From Callaeas wilsoni (Eukaryota; Chordata; Aves; Passeriformes; Callaeidae), in contig VWPU01017400.1 in NCBI GenBank assembly GCA_013398955.1, positions 1 to 64,000 of the forward strand: 64,000 bases of DNA, given 5' to 3'. Each line of letters opens with the position of its first letter. The first letter of the stretch is position 1. Under the pieces are notes generated by a model. It did no database searches, was not told the DNA's origin, and saw nothing but the letters and a program-made list of their open reading frames with translations. Shown one piece after another: positions 10,283-24,190 of the stretch. The translations under genes were made by a program, and so were the position numbers.

Positions 10283-12294
10283 GTGAGGTTATGGATTACT
10301 CAAGCAAGACTACAGGTCCATATCCAGAGACTCGGCAGATTTCTGGCCTCGGGCTCAGTACACCACAGTATTCCCAAGCAAGAATGGTGTCATCTGTGGG
10401 TTCCCAGTTTGCCGTTGGAAGTGTTTTAAGATCATCCAATGGTGTTGTTTATTCTTCAGTAGCAACTCCAATCCCATCCACATTTGCCATCACCACACAA
10501 CCCGGTTCTATTTTCAGTACAAGTGTCAGAGATTTACCTACTCTCCAAACAATTGACTCAGTGACCTCTTTATCAACTTTGCAACAGACTCAACCACTCC
10601 CAAGATCATATAGTTTCTTGACAACTGTGGCAGCTGACAAAGATAAAGCAATTACTGCCATTGGTATGGAGACGGGGTTACCACCTCATACTATAGAAAC
10701 TATTACCACCGAGCCAACCAGCTTGATACCTGCTTTAACTACAGCATCTGAAGTTTATACAGATGTAATTGATGATGAGGTTGCCCTTCTCATTGCCCCT
10801 GAAGAAGGCAAACAGCAGCAGCTTGATTTGGAGCGGGAACTTCTTGAGCTTGAGAAAATTAAGCAGCAGCGCTTTGCAGAAGAGCTGGAATGGGAACGTC
10901 AGGAAATTCAAAGATTTAGGGAACAAGAAAAGTTTATGGTGCAAAAAAAGCTTGAGGAGTTGCAATCCATGAAACATCATCTCTTATTTCAGCAGGAGGA
11001 GGAACGACAAGCTCAGTTTATGATGAGACAAGAGACATTAGCCCAGCAGCAGTTGCAGCTTGAACAATTCCAACAACTTCAACAACAGCTCCACCAACAG
11101 TTAGAGGAGCAAAAACTTCGTCAAATATATCAGTATGGTTATGACCCTTCAGGAACTGGCTCTCCACAAACCACCACAGATCAAACACTTTTGGAAGGAC
11201 AGTATGCAACCACAGAAAATGGCCAATTTTGGCCTACTGATGACACAACCACTACAGCTTCAGGAGTGCTGGGTATTGAAATTCCACAAAGCCAAGCATG
11301 GTATACAGTTCAGTCTGATGGCATTACCCAATACATACCCAGGTCTGGTATCCTAAGCTCAGTTTCAGAAATGTCTCTTAAGGATATTGATGTTAGAGAG
11401 GAGAAGCAATTGAAAAAGAGAAGTTCTATGCCAAAATTGCGTGGTCCCTATGAGGAGTTTGAGGAGACCTTGGAAGAAGAGCCCCGGTGTTTCAAAAAAA
11501 TAGTGGACAGTGGAGTGCAAACTGATGATGAAGATGGAGCAGAAAGAGGTTACACCAACAGGAGACGAAGAACTAAGAAGAGTGTTGATACAAGTGTTCA
11601 GACAGATGATGAAGATCAAGAAGAATGGGATCTTTCCAGCAGATCCAGAAGGAAGCCTCGTGTAGGGAAATTCAGTGACAGCACCACTGAGGCGGACAAA
11701 GCTAAACCATTCTCCAAGGTATCTAGTATCGCAGTTCAGACAGTGGCAGAGATTTCTGTGCAAACAGAACCGGTAGGAACAATAAGAACACCTTCAATCA
11801 GGGCCCGATGGGATGCTAAGGTTGAAATCATAAAGCATATTTCAGCTCCAGAAAAGACATATAAAGGAGAAAGTTTGGGATGTCAAACAGAGACAGCGTC
11901 AGACACTCAAAGTCCCCAATATCTGTCAGCTTCATCTCCTCAGAAAGATAAAAAACGTCCAACACCATTAGAGATAGGATACTCATCCCACCTTCGTCCA
12001 GACTCTACATTACAGGTAGTTCCTTCCCCTCCCAAATCTCCCAAAGTTCTCTATTCACCCATTTCACCTGTTTCACCAAGCAAAGTTATAGAGTCAGCAT
12101 TTGTACCTTATGAAAAACCCATGACTGATGACATCAGCCCTCAGAAGATGCTGCATGCTGACATGGCCAAGGTTCCTCCATCAAGCCCAAAGGCAGCAAA
12201 GATGATGCAACGCTCTATGTCTGATCCTAAGCCCCTGAGTCCCACAGCAGAAGACAGTTCCAGAGCTCAGTTTCAGTACACTGAGGGTTTTATG
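10283..12294 (+). CDS. PCLO: Piccolo, large exon B (probably exon 6)
   Basis: The exon begins after ctgtaatttcag. Its first two bases complete a Gly codon split across the 373-bp intron, giving the junction [11 protein letters not shown] seen in mammalian Piccolo. It encodes about 670 codons. The first third is Ser/Thr-rich. At about 10800-11125 there is a strong glutamine/glutamate-rich coiled coil ([20 protein letters not shown] and onward); coiled coils in this part of Piccolo and Bassoon mediate contacts with other active-zone scaffolds. From 11509 to 11892 there are five VQT/CQT motifs, two of them VQTDDED. The C-terminal part is rich in SP sites ([18 protein letters not shown]). It ends ...QYTEGFM at ATG/GTAAGA, phase 0. 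Frame, similarity and both splice sites agree. Reading on past the donor adds about 51 codons before a stop at 12450; this looks like chance. Confidence 0.97.
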
Positions 12295-15200
12295 GTAAGA
12301 AGTATTTGCTTGCTTTTTTTTTTTTTCAATAATATGCAATTCTACAGCTATCAGTACAGTATGAGGACAGACATACTCATTTCCAATACTTGTGTATGCA
12401 GTCTTTTTGCACAGCTTGCTGAAAAGTCCAGAGGAATATCTGCTGTCTAAAGCAATGGTTATTTCCTTCACTGCTTTGCCAGGAAACAGAGAAGCCCATA
12501 TTACAGTCTTACAAATACTCAGGAAGTAACACAACAAGTTCATTTTCAGAATTTGGATGGCTCTTTGTGTTTTATATGGCAATTCATTGCCAGTATAGGG
12601 ATTACTGACAATTCTTCAGAAGACTGAAAGCATTTCCTTTCTAATCATACAACACCCAGCTCTTGTGGCACACTCTGTAGTGCATTTACCTTGAAATTAC
12701 TGCCTGTGCCTTCTGAGAGGCAGATAACACCAGATTTGTAATTGCTTTAGTTAGCTGGCCTTTTTGACCCTCATGAGGTTTCTTGGCCCTGTGTAATTCT
12801 GTGGATAATCTTGTGTCCCATTGTGTATATCTTTTATCTTTCCCAGACCAAAAGGTCTCATATCACAAATCCATTTTTAGTTTGTTTGTTTTGGATAAGT
12901 TGGATTATCAGGAAGTCATGCAAGTTTTGAGGGTTGTTTCTTCTAGGGGTCAGAGGAGGTTGACACCAGTAGGATTAAAATTTTCATTTCTGCAGTATTT
13001 CTTTTCCTTGAGAAGATTTCATATTTGGGAATCAGACTGATATTTATGAGTAAGAGGAATAAGTCTTGGCAAAAAAAGAATCTTTATAATATGATATGTT
13101 CTTAGCTGTCCTTTTATCTGAGACCATTCCCTTCTGTCACTTGATGTGTCAGTATCTTGTCAGAATTCTGGAAGGGTTGCCATTCAGCAATATTTATCTT
13201 TTGCGTTCAGTTATCTTTGAATACAAGTGATTAGTACAGACTGGATAGGATGAAGAGGGTTGGTTCTTTCTGTTTGGTAATTTGTGGTGGCTTTCAAATG
13301 CAGAATTATCTGGTTATGCCCTCCAAGGCTCCCACTGTAAGTAGTTCCTGCAGCTTCACATATTTGTGCGGTATGAAATGCTTCCCATGCTGTTACTGCT
13401 TGGAAAATAGTGCTTGGAAGTTTGAAGGGAAAGCCGTAGTTATGGCATTGGCACTCCATATAAACATCATTCACTAATGAAGGATAAGCACAGTGGGGGA
13501 AACAAGCACAAGCACTAAAGTTTCATGTAGAGAATTTGGAACAGCATCTTGAAGAACGTTGCACATGGATTGTAAGAAAATGTTGGGTTCTACTTAATAT
13601 TGAAGAGTAGGTGTAATATGATAAAATATTATATAATTGTAAAAGTATAGTAAAACTATTTCTGAGAACAAATTATTCAATTCACTTCTTTCACAGATAT
13701 TTATATGTATTCGATATAAATTGCATCCTTCTATGATGGATTATGAATTCTATAGACAACTCATTGTTTAAAGGCCTTTACAGTAGAGTTTGAACACATA
13801 CATTATTCTTAATGAGACATGAAAACAAAGAGCTTGTACACCTTTTTTTTTTTTGTACCAACATGTTCTTTACGGTTTTGTTTTGAACCCAAACAGCAAT
13901 GAGCTATATGGTTTTCACTAGTGTGCAGCTATCAGGCAGCAAATAGCCCATGTCTTAAAGTAGTTGCAGCCTAAATAAATGAGTGGGACATTTTTATGGA
14001 AGGTAGAGTGCAAGTAGACAAGCGCAAGGAAATTAAAAAACTTCCACGAATATAAAATGGACTGCACTAACTTGGCCATGCAGCAGAGGGTGAGGAAGCT
14101 GCTCTGTAAATTTCCCATGACCATCATGGCTGACTTCAACTTTGATGCTATGTTAAGCATTAAGCTTGTTATACTCTCTGATAGAGTTTTGTTATGTGTC
14201 TGAGGTTCACTTAGCTTATGCTGAGATCAGGTACATGAAGTTTAAAGGAGGAAAAGGTACATGGCCAACAAGAAATAAAATAATTACAGTGATCCTTGAA
14301 GAATGTAATTAACTGACCTCATCAGCATCTGGAAATAGGGGCATAAATTGCTTTTGCAGTTTCTATATCAGTTTCAGTTCTCAATTACTCAGTCCAGTTA
14401 TGTTATGAAGGAGAGTTCTACAGTACAAAATCTAAATTATCTAGTTTCCACAAGACTTCCAGTATTCCCTCCAGCATGTCCGTTTGTTTATACCGGGGGT
14501 TTAGGGCTGTATCATCTTGAAGCACAGGAAAGACTGGACAGTGATTTCTTTTGTACCTTTTATCACATTCAAAAGTTCTGTGAAAGCACACACACAGTGT
14601 CATTGTCGGCAAAGTGTAAACCTTGTTCACATTCTTTCAGCTGTACATCTTTTTTGTTAGAGCTACATTGTGTTGTTTTAATTAAGTTTAAGTACAGGCT
14701 CACTTTTGGGTTATCCTTCTAAGTGTGAAAGTAAGATACTGCCTTAACTTTGAAATATTTTTGGCACTGGGACTGTTTTTTATTCATTCTGTGTGTTTAC
14801 AGTGCCCACAACAGTTAAAGTCTTTGTTAATTCTCTGTGTACACTTTTGTGCCTCCTGACTGGAGAGTTCCTAATTTCCTAATTATAAAAGTGGGAAGGT
14901 AGAAGGGGTCAGTTATGACATTCAAAAGAGTGAAGTTCAGTACAGAAAGACTTACAAAACAGCTCACTCTGGAAAAGATAATTTACTAAAGCTGAACATA
15001 AAAGAATAAAATGGAAGTGAAAGACTGATCTTTCACTACCATAAGGAAATGGAATGTGTATATGAATATTTTTTGCATGGATGAGTATCCCATCACTTTT
15101 TAAATAGTTCATGAATCAGGTTATGTCTTTGTCTGCATTCATAAACATTGCAGGTGAAAAGGGTGTTCAGGTATTCCTGTATATGATTCACAGGTGCTTT

Positions 15201-16775
15201 TTTCATGACAATTGAGGAAAAAAGTTGATCCTTACACAATTGGTGAGACTAAAAGAGTAAGAATAAAATTGATCTGTTTCTAAGATTTACAATGAAATGA
15301 TAACTCGTCCTTCAGAGAGTGTCCTTTCATCATTCATGCACTTCTTCCAATGGAAAATGGTTTTTTTACATCATTTCAGGGAAAGATATTATGGAGACTA
15401 TGACTAAAATGCTTAAATTATCTATGTCTTAGAACTGTTGCTTTAAATATAATTTTATTCTTTAATGCAGCTTGTAAAGGAAATTATTGCAACATTTTAT
15501 CTAATCTAATATAAGTGAAAGGCTGAAAAGTAACCTGGTAGCTAATCACATAATAAAAAAAAATCCAGGTAATATTACTTTCAGTGGTGGCACATTTAAT
15601 TTTCAGACAACAAGCTGTGTGGTTCCATTACAATTTCACTTGCTTGTCTGTCATAGTCATTGTCTGTATGTGAATACTAGAATGAACCAATAGATGGTGG
15701 CTTCCTATTAATCCAAAGAAAAAATATTGCTTGACACTATGTCCCCTTTTGTAGTTCTCATGTGCTGTCCATTAGTGATCCCTATTAGTAATCAAGTATA
15801 GCTGAGTCAAGAAAAAATTAGGAATTCTATCTTGTCAGCACCAAAAAAAGTTGCAAAAGTCACCCATTGGAATTGGCAATTTTCAAAGATACCCAATTTG
15901 GCTGTTTTCTGAGCTTTGTGTCTCTTGCGCTCCCTGCGGCAGTGAGCTCCCCAGCACGGATTTTGTTAGACTGTCCAGTAGTCCAGCATGGTAGGGTTCG
16001 ATGGAGTGAACAGTCATAGGAGTGGTTTGCCTGAGAGCACCAGGAACTGTCAATAGAGTCTGGAAGAGAAGACTGAAATTCATCCATTCAGCAGCAGCAA
16101 GAAAATTGTGAGTACCTGTCTAACGTAATAAAGAAACAGCTTTACTCCAGTGCGCCGCAGAATCAAGTCACATGCCAGTCACAGTCATCTTTGGCACTTG
16201 AACAGATTGCATATGTGTAATCAAAGATGGGAGTTGTCTTCCTTTTGCCTTTGGATGCAGAATGCCGGTTCAGCTAAACTGAGGCAAACTGCAGAAGATC
16301 TTGCACATGACCTGTCACACACATGAAACATCTACAGCTAAGCAATGCATAGACTCAGCAGAAGTGTTTGTATTCATGAGACTAATGCAAAGACACATCT
16401 GTCAACAGCCTGTCAGCTTTAGGGTAGAAACTGTACATTAAGCTTTAACACTTAGAGTAAATGCTATCAATATGTTTATTAAGGGAGACTTTTCTTGACA
16501 TTTTTATCTAGTGTGATTTACCATACTTGTAAGGCAAAAATAAATCAAGTCTCCGTAATGTATTAAGAAAAAGGTAATTATTTCAAGCAAAATCTCCCCA
16601 AAATGTGTCTTCATTTAGATAAAAAATGCAAGATTTCTTCTACTGTTGTATTAAGAATAGAATTATATTGATTTTAAGAGTGGAATTTCTTTTAGATGGC
16701 TTTATTAATGTGTATCATCTTCTGTGGTATTCTGAAGTTTTCAACTTTAAAACTAGAAGGTTAAGACTTCATGAT

Positions 16776-16935
16776 TTCACAGAATCACAGAATGGTGTGT
16801 GTTGGAAGGGATTTTAAGTTCATCTAGTTCCAACTTCCCCTGCCACTGGGCACACCTTTAACCGCATCAGGTTGCGCCAATCCCCATCTCACCTGCCTTA
16901 AATATTTTCAGGGAGATGGGGCATCCAAAACTGAC
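16776..16935 (-). mobile_element. CR1 LINE 3'-end fragment
   Basis: It begins with cacagaatcacagaatggt, the CR1 terminal signature, then gttggaagggattttaag, catctagttccaacttcccc, tgccactgggcacacc and finally tttcagggagatggggcatc. All are in the order of the CR1 3' end on the minus strand. It is about 160 bp and strongly 5'-truncated. Confidence 0.88.
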
Positions 16936-19900
16936 TTTTACAGTGTCAGATGTGCAGTACATCTGAGCACTGAAAAGGGAAAATAAGGTAGTTGGTCCCA
17001 GTAGAATTAAGACCTTCCATCTGTCATATCCATGATGTTTTGCTGGTTTATTCAGGACTAAGCTGATCACCAGACTTGTAGTTCAGCAAGGAATATTCTC
17101 CCTGGATAATGAATAGAGAAGAAGGTAGGGATAGTTACTGTGTTTGAAGGTGGATATTTCTGTTTGCTTATGTTCCTCAGGAGCAGGGAGTAGGTTCATT
17201 TCTTAATGCCATGCCAGAAAGTCAGGTAACATAATTCTGCTGTTGAAGCACAAGACATAGGTGTTTCCCTTGGTTTCTTGTCATCTGAGCTTAATTCCAG
17301 CTAAAAGGAGTTGGTACTTTGTTATAAGTCTTTTAGTTACTGTAAAATATTCAGAAGTGATTTTTGGACTGAGACATAGGTGGTCACATTGTTGTACTGC
17401 AAAAGGCTTAGTTCAGTGACTTTAATTTTCCATTTTAGTTCTATGATTCAGCCAAGAAAAAGGGAATAACATTTTGATTTCTGTAAAAACTGTATTTCCA
17501 TATAAAGGAGGAATTACATTTAGCAGAAAGAACTGCTATTTGGGTTTCAGTACGGATGTGTGTTGAGTGAGGAACCATCTTTGGCAGTATCTAAATTTAA
17601 AATGCAAGGGGTTTTTTTTAGCTTTGCTTCTAAGTGACATTGTTAGGCTGTGGTTTAATGAAAATTCTTCACACACTGGTGGCAACTGGTCCTTCATTTT
17701 GAGCGTGCATAAACCAGTCCTAAAGAATGATCTGAGAGAAATCTGATTGCAGGAATGTCTGACAGTGTGTTAATATACTTAGCAACAGGCTAAGTCACCA
17801 GGCCTGAATAATGCTGGTTCATTGCTCATGGATGGGAAATCTTATCTTGAGACTGAATTCAGGCCAGCAATCCAGAGAAGTTGTAGATGTTCGGCCCCCC
17901 AGTTTCCTTTTGTACTTGAATATTGTCACATGCTCTTTTTGTGTGCTTCAAAAAAATTCACTGGGAACTGAGTTACAAAGACAATCTCAGTCACATTTAG
18001 AAAAAATTCTCAACAACTTTATCCCTGTGTAAATAATAAAATAAGAGTTCTCTATCTTTTCCTTTAACCATGTGGTTTTAGGTAGATTTAAGTTTATTTT
18101 TTCCACTAGTGGTCTGAATTATTTACTATTTAGAGTCCTATTAACATTTCAATATACTGTTTCCTCTGAAGTATTTGAAATCCTTTGGAGTAACATTTAT
18201 GTGTCTCAAATGAGGCATCTTTTTTCCATCTGTCAGGTCTTCCAAAAAGACACAATATCCCACATTTGGGCAACATGTCATATTAACATTATTTTTTAAA
18301 GCAAATTTAACTGGGTCAGTCTTTTCTGCCTGATACTTTTGTATTAGTTGGTTTCACACCTCTATTCAACCAAGGGACATTCATGCATAATAGAAAATTT
18401 TTATAGTGTTCACTCTTTTTCCTTAACAGTCTTTTATAAAGCATGATATTTATGGCAAAGTTGACAAAGAGCCTTGGTTTTATATCACTTGGGCCTTTTC
18501 TCACCTGCTTTCAGCTTACCCATCTTCCTCTTAAGCCAGCTCTTATACAGACATTAGGAAAACTATCCCTGGCCATGAATCCTATCCCTCAGTCTTTTAT
18601 CTTCCATAAAGACAAAGAAAAACAGAGGTACAATAATATCTTTATAATTATTTCTGGTTGGCTTGGTTACCGTGGTTATCCATTTTAAGAATACTTGGAG
18701 TATTTGATGTAGGATGAGGTAAATATCATGTTCCTTGTTTTAAAGTAGTAAATACAGGGTATAAATTTATACAGTGGAACCAAGCAGGCACAGAAGGAAG
18801 ACAGAGGAGCACATACCCATGAGCAAATTTTGGCCTACTTCAGCTCTGTTTTGCTTCAGATCTTCATCTCCTCTCAAGCCACAGATTACTGTAGTCAGTA
18901 TGAATAGGAGGGTAGAAGTTCTACCAGTGTAATTGTCTGACTGAAATAAAGAGATAATTTCTTTCACATGTTCTGCTGATAATTCTGGCTTCCTGCATTT
19001 TATTCTGTCTACAGTTTTATGAGCATCTTTGACTGACACTCTGAAAGCTATACTGATAAAATGAATGTACGTTCTCCAGAAGAACAATGTCCATAAAATC
19101 TTTCTTAGAAGGAAAGCTCTGTCTGTGCTTTATTAGCAAGTTATTTGGTGCAGTAAAAGCAGAACAATAGATCAAATTAGCTGATGTAAATTGTCTGCAA
19201 CTGTACCGTGTTTTTTGTTTGGTTTGGACTGGTTTTCCCTACTGGGATTTGAACCTGTTTGAGTTACACTTAGGACAGACCTTCCTACTGAGTTTTCTCC
19301 TGAAGAAGGCTAATTTGTTTATAGTAGTTCCTAACTTATTTTTAGTGTGTGAGATACTAAAAATTTCAAAACTCTACATTATTCCCTTAGGAAAAATATG
19401 AAAAGTATTTGCTGAGCTAGACATACCCCATATAACCACTCCAAAAAATAAAAATAACAAAAGGAGGACATGAAGGTAGCCTAGTAATCTTTGAGCTAGA
19501 TATGTTTGTGTTTGTAATACTCCTCACAGCATGATTAGCTTCATAACTTGTATACCAAATCTCTGAATGTTTGCTTCTTATCTGTAGAAGTACTGGCTAG
19601 ACCAGATCCTCTTGTGCTATCAGTGTTTCAAAATGCAGTGTGTGCTAATAGCATCTGTTTGTTTGTTTGCTTGTTTCTTAATTTTTGAATTAATAAGGCT
19701 TGCCTGTGTTAGAACTAACTTTACTTTGGTTCTGATCCTCAAAATCCTTCTAATCAGGCATTGCTTTTCTGAGACAGTGATTTCATATTAAAAATAATTT
19801 AAGATAGACATATGTTTCTGCGTATTATTGCTGCAAGATCAAATTTTATTATTTAAATGTTAAGAAAAATAGCCCCTTCTGCTGCACTTTTTTACATTAT

Positions 19901-22900
19901 TGCTAAGCTAATTTTTTTCAATGGTGGTTTTTAAATGGAAGTTTTCTTTCCATCTGCCAACTGGAAGTGAATATCTTAGGTCAATATGGTCACTGTCAAA
20001 CAGGAAACCAGTTTTAAGTATATCAAACAGGGGCTTCCTAGGCTTTACTCTTTAATTATTTAAGTGCAATTTAAACTATGAAGACTTGTATAGCATTTTT
20101 AGATTGATATAGGAAACACAGTTACTTTGGAAAGCAGAATTTTAATTCAGAGCAATGTTCCAAAATTCCAATAATGATACAGACACTACAGGTACAAAAG
20201 AGGAAAAAAAAACAAACGGAAACAAAACAGAAATATTGCTGATTAGGCAACAGCAGTAGTGAAAATGGTCCAGTGTAGTAGCAAATGTTCAGACTTAATA
20301 TGACTTAAAAATATTAAGTGCTTGCATGAAAGGTAGTGGTGTTCTTGGGAAATACTGACAAGTGGTGCCTGTGTAGGATACGTGTTGCAGTTGTTCTACC
20401 CTGCTCAGTGGCTGGTGAGACTTCAGCTTTAACACTAAATGCAGTTTAGCTCAGCACCACTGAAGAGTTGGAGAGGATGAGATGTTTCAAAGTTGAGCAT
20501 AAGAGAAAGAATAAAAGATTTAGACAATGTTGGTTAGAAGTCTGAAGGATCTGGGTGTGTTGATCTAGAAAGAAGACCAAAGCTGGACAAGGTAAGAGTC
20601 TTTCGCTGCGTTAAATACTATTTTAAATAGGACAAATATTAACCACTCTTCACATCCAGTGGAGGCACAGGATGGATGATCTCAATCTGCAGCCTGGCAT
20701 ATTTAAAAGATATGAACTTTATAACTGCAATAGCACAGATGCCTTAGAATTGATATATTTTAGTGAACTGTTTTACATCTGAATATTGGGAATAACATAA
20801 AGGGATACATAGCCTACATGAGTGATTTCCTTTCCAAGCCAAGAGTATCTTGAGCACTATGAGTAATAGAATTGTGTTTAAAAATTAAATCCTAAAATTA
20901 AATACAACTTTCTTTAGTATTGGCTCTTCTTACACAGTATCATGCACATCTTTGTTGTTAATTTGTATCAATACATTATTTGCCACAGACTGCTGAGTAA
21001 ACAAACCGCTCAGATATATATGGCCCTTTCTATAATGAGTGATTGCAGTGATGCTGTCTTCATTTAAAAGATAGGAAACTGAGACAGACATGATCAAATA
21101 GCCTAAATGTCCCCTATCTTGTTCCTTGCATCCCTTAGCTGAAGTGGCATTTAGTCCCTATTTTACTTTTCTCTTTCCATTTCTCTTCTGAAGCCTGGAA
21201 GTCTCTTGTCTTCCTTGGCTGACATAACATAGCCTACCTAGCCAAGGTATGAAGGATTGGAAATAACATGTTTAATATTAGATATTGGTGGCGAAAAATC
21301 CCATTTGATCTGGTCACTGTATATTCCTGTTATACTCTTCAGGCAGAAGTATTCCAACAGAACAGTAGTTAATCCTCTTATTTTGTGGTTTTACTTTAGA
21401 ATATGATTAATCCCACACATTTCTCAAATGACTACAATAAGGTTCTAGATGACTAAGACTGCTTTTGGTGCCGTGGTCACTCAAAAAGCCTGTCTTCTGA
21501 GTCTTCTATGTTCTTATTTCCGGTTTTTTTCTCTCAAAACAGTGGATTTCTTAATTATGTACTAGTTTCCTTTTATCAATTCTCCACAGCAAAAGTTATG
21601 ATTCAGTTGAAGTTAGGTTTATAAACTGTTTTCTAGGTGCTAAAGCTCAATTAAAGAAAAATAATAAAAAATTCTTATTTTAAAACAACTTTCATTTAAC
21701 TTACTGAAACGTCATTATAAAAAGTCTTTCCACTATTTTCTGGTCTCTTCAGCATGCTTTTAAGATGAATGGCTGCTGACAGATGGGCATCATAGTACAG
21801 ACAAACTTCGTATTTACAGGACAAAGTTGGCTCTGCTGACACCACTTCAGACTTTCAGAATCTATCCTCTCAACAGTTCCCAAAGCTCACTTGTAGAGAG
21901 CAAGTTTTTCATTTGCGCTTATCTCCTCAGTTCAATTTCTCCAAACAATTTTCAATTTTATTACCAAGAAGGAGCAAAACTCTGGTCAAAAAAGTGATTT
22001 ACCTGCTGCAATGTTCAGCTCAGGGAGTAGAATCCATAATGGCATGGTAAGTGCTTGCAGTCCCTGCATTTAGAATGAAGATATGAGAGAGGAATTAACA
22101 GTAGCCAGATTGGTTACTGCTGCGCTGCTTAAGTCAACTCTTTAGAAACTCCAAATACAGGGGTAAGTCTATCACCAGATATAGCTTAGACATCTCTGTG
22201 AAATTTTGATGCAGAGCCTGAAATTTCTCCCTTGGTGTGAGACTGCAGAGGAAGCCTGCCTTTTGGCTCTTCTTCAGAACTTCTTGCATTTTGTACATCA
22301 TGAATTTGGGTCTTAGTTCAATTTCCGTTCACATTCTCCATCTGTCCATATCTTCCCTCTAATCTCCTTGCTAAACCCTGCTTCTGTTTCCCAGCTGGTC
22401 TTTCTCTGACACTCTCTCTCTCATCCAGTCTAAATGGTTCCTATCAAAATACAGCTTTGATTATCTCACCTTACTCACTTTTCAAGCTGTTTGCTGATGC
22501 CAAATCCAGCTCAAGCATTGAGCGTGCTGGTGCTCTTACACTGCCTGGCAAACCTTTTCCCTGGAGCATTATGGCCAAGCAGGCTAAATAGGCCAGCCAT
22601 TAACTAAGAGTGAAGGCAGGGTTTGAAATTTAATAACTAGTATGGAGGAAGGTCTGAAGGAGGATTATAAGCTGAGGATTTCTTTAGTGTGTATGTGGGA
22701 TGAGAATTTTAACAGGTTTGATTTCTCTAAATCTGGATAACTCCTTGATTTAGACAGTCAGCAGTTGCCAGAGGTGAAAAGATAGTCAGGAAGGGTGATG
22801 GATGGAGTGAATCAGAATGAGAGTTGCCCACCCAAAATTTAAGTTTAATGTAGGGAAGATTATTTCAAGACTGAGTGTTTATTTTCAACTGCTATATAGC

Positions 22901-23761
22901 ATTATTAAAACCCAGTGGCATAAGACTCAGGAAGTCATAAGGTAGTTTGGAAGTAATATTTACTTCATTATTTTCTGGAACACATTTTCTGTAACCTCCT
23001 TCATAACTGTGTTTTTGTTGTATATATACGATGTAAGAGGTCAGCAGTGAAATAAAATTATGCTCCTTGTCTGAGTTGATATTAGAAGCAATTACTGTCT
23101 TTTTTTTTAGAAATTTTACTGTCTGGGTTAATCACTTACATCATATTGATGCTCCTTTTGTGATTCCTAAGTTATAACCAACAGCAGAAATAACATGGTC
23201 TTCTAGGAAGAATGCAATGGAATCAGTGAGTTTGTCCTTTGCCCATTTGATCAGGCACACTGTAGTATGGAGACTTATTGTAATGCTTTCAGATATTTCT
23301 TTAGGCAGCAAAAGTGGTTCTTGTGACAGTGGTAGTGTAGGCTGCTCTGAGTCCTTATGTTCTTACAGCCCGTTTGAGCATCGCTTGTCTGAGGAGTGAT
23401 AACCTAGGCAGAGGAACACATTTTATCTCTTTTCTTCCTGCTTCTTCATCATTTGGCCCAAAAACTCACAAAGGAAAAGAAGTTTTGACAATGTTAGAGA
23501 AGTAGCATTTTTACCATATGTGTACACATAGACACACACACATACATACAAATATATATGTCAAAAAGCAAATGGCTTTTCTGGAAAGCATATTTACCTC
23601 AGAGACTCTGCAGTTATGGAACATCAAAGCTTTAATTTAATTAAAATAAATACCGAAGTCCCTAATCTTTCACTCCTTACACAGCATCGTAGCAGTATAT
23701 CTATCAAGATGTTGGTGCTTGTTTAATATTTTGAAAACACTGCCTATCTAAATTCCTCAGT

Positions 23762-24190
23762 CATCACAGATCACCAAAAAATCAGGTTGGAAAGGTGCTG
23801 TGGAGGTCATATAGTCCCACCTTGACCTCAAAGCTAGGCTAATTTCTTAGTTAAATCAGATGTTTAGAGGACTTGCCAAGTTGAATTTTGAAAATCTCTA
23901 AGGATGGAGATTTTACTGTCTCTCTGTGCATTCTGTTCTGAGAATTCACTGCTCTCATGTCAAAGAGTGCTTCACTTCCCTTGTGCAACTTGTGCCTTTT
24001 GTCCTTCATTGTGCATCCCTTGTCTGTCTTTTTAGTACTGCTTCATTTTAGAGTTGAAGATAGCAATTAGGTGTTTTTTCCAAGCTCAATTCCCTTAACC
24101 TCGCTTATTTGAACACTCTCCCTCAAACCCTGACCATCTTACTGGGCCTACATTGGGATCTCTGAATGACATTTTGAATGCTTTATGTGG
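23762..24190 (-). mobile_element. Old CR1 LINE fragment, about 430 bp
   Basis: Minus-strand CR1 order is recognisable but diverged: tcacagatcacc..ggttggaaaggtgctgtgg, ggtcatatagtcccacc, aaggatggagatttta, a gtgcaacttgtgccttttgtcc block and a final ccctgaccatcttactggg..ctac block. Terminal microsatellite and coding frame are eroded. The ends are approximate. Confidence 0.75.

Noticed and set aside
12295..12450. Read-through extension of exon B as an isoform tail
   Set aside because: The added sequence is Phe/Leu/Cys-rich with a T-run, typical of translated intron, and the donor GTAAGA is strong.
18767..19087. Minus-strand open frame of 106 codons with helix-like sequence
   Set aside because: Several frames of this length are expected by chance; no recognisable domain, and no supporting splice sites seen.
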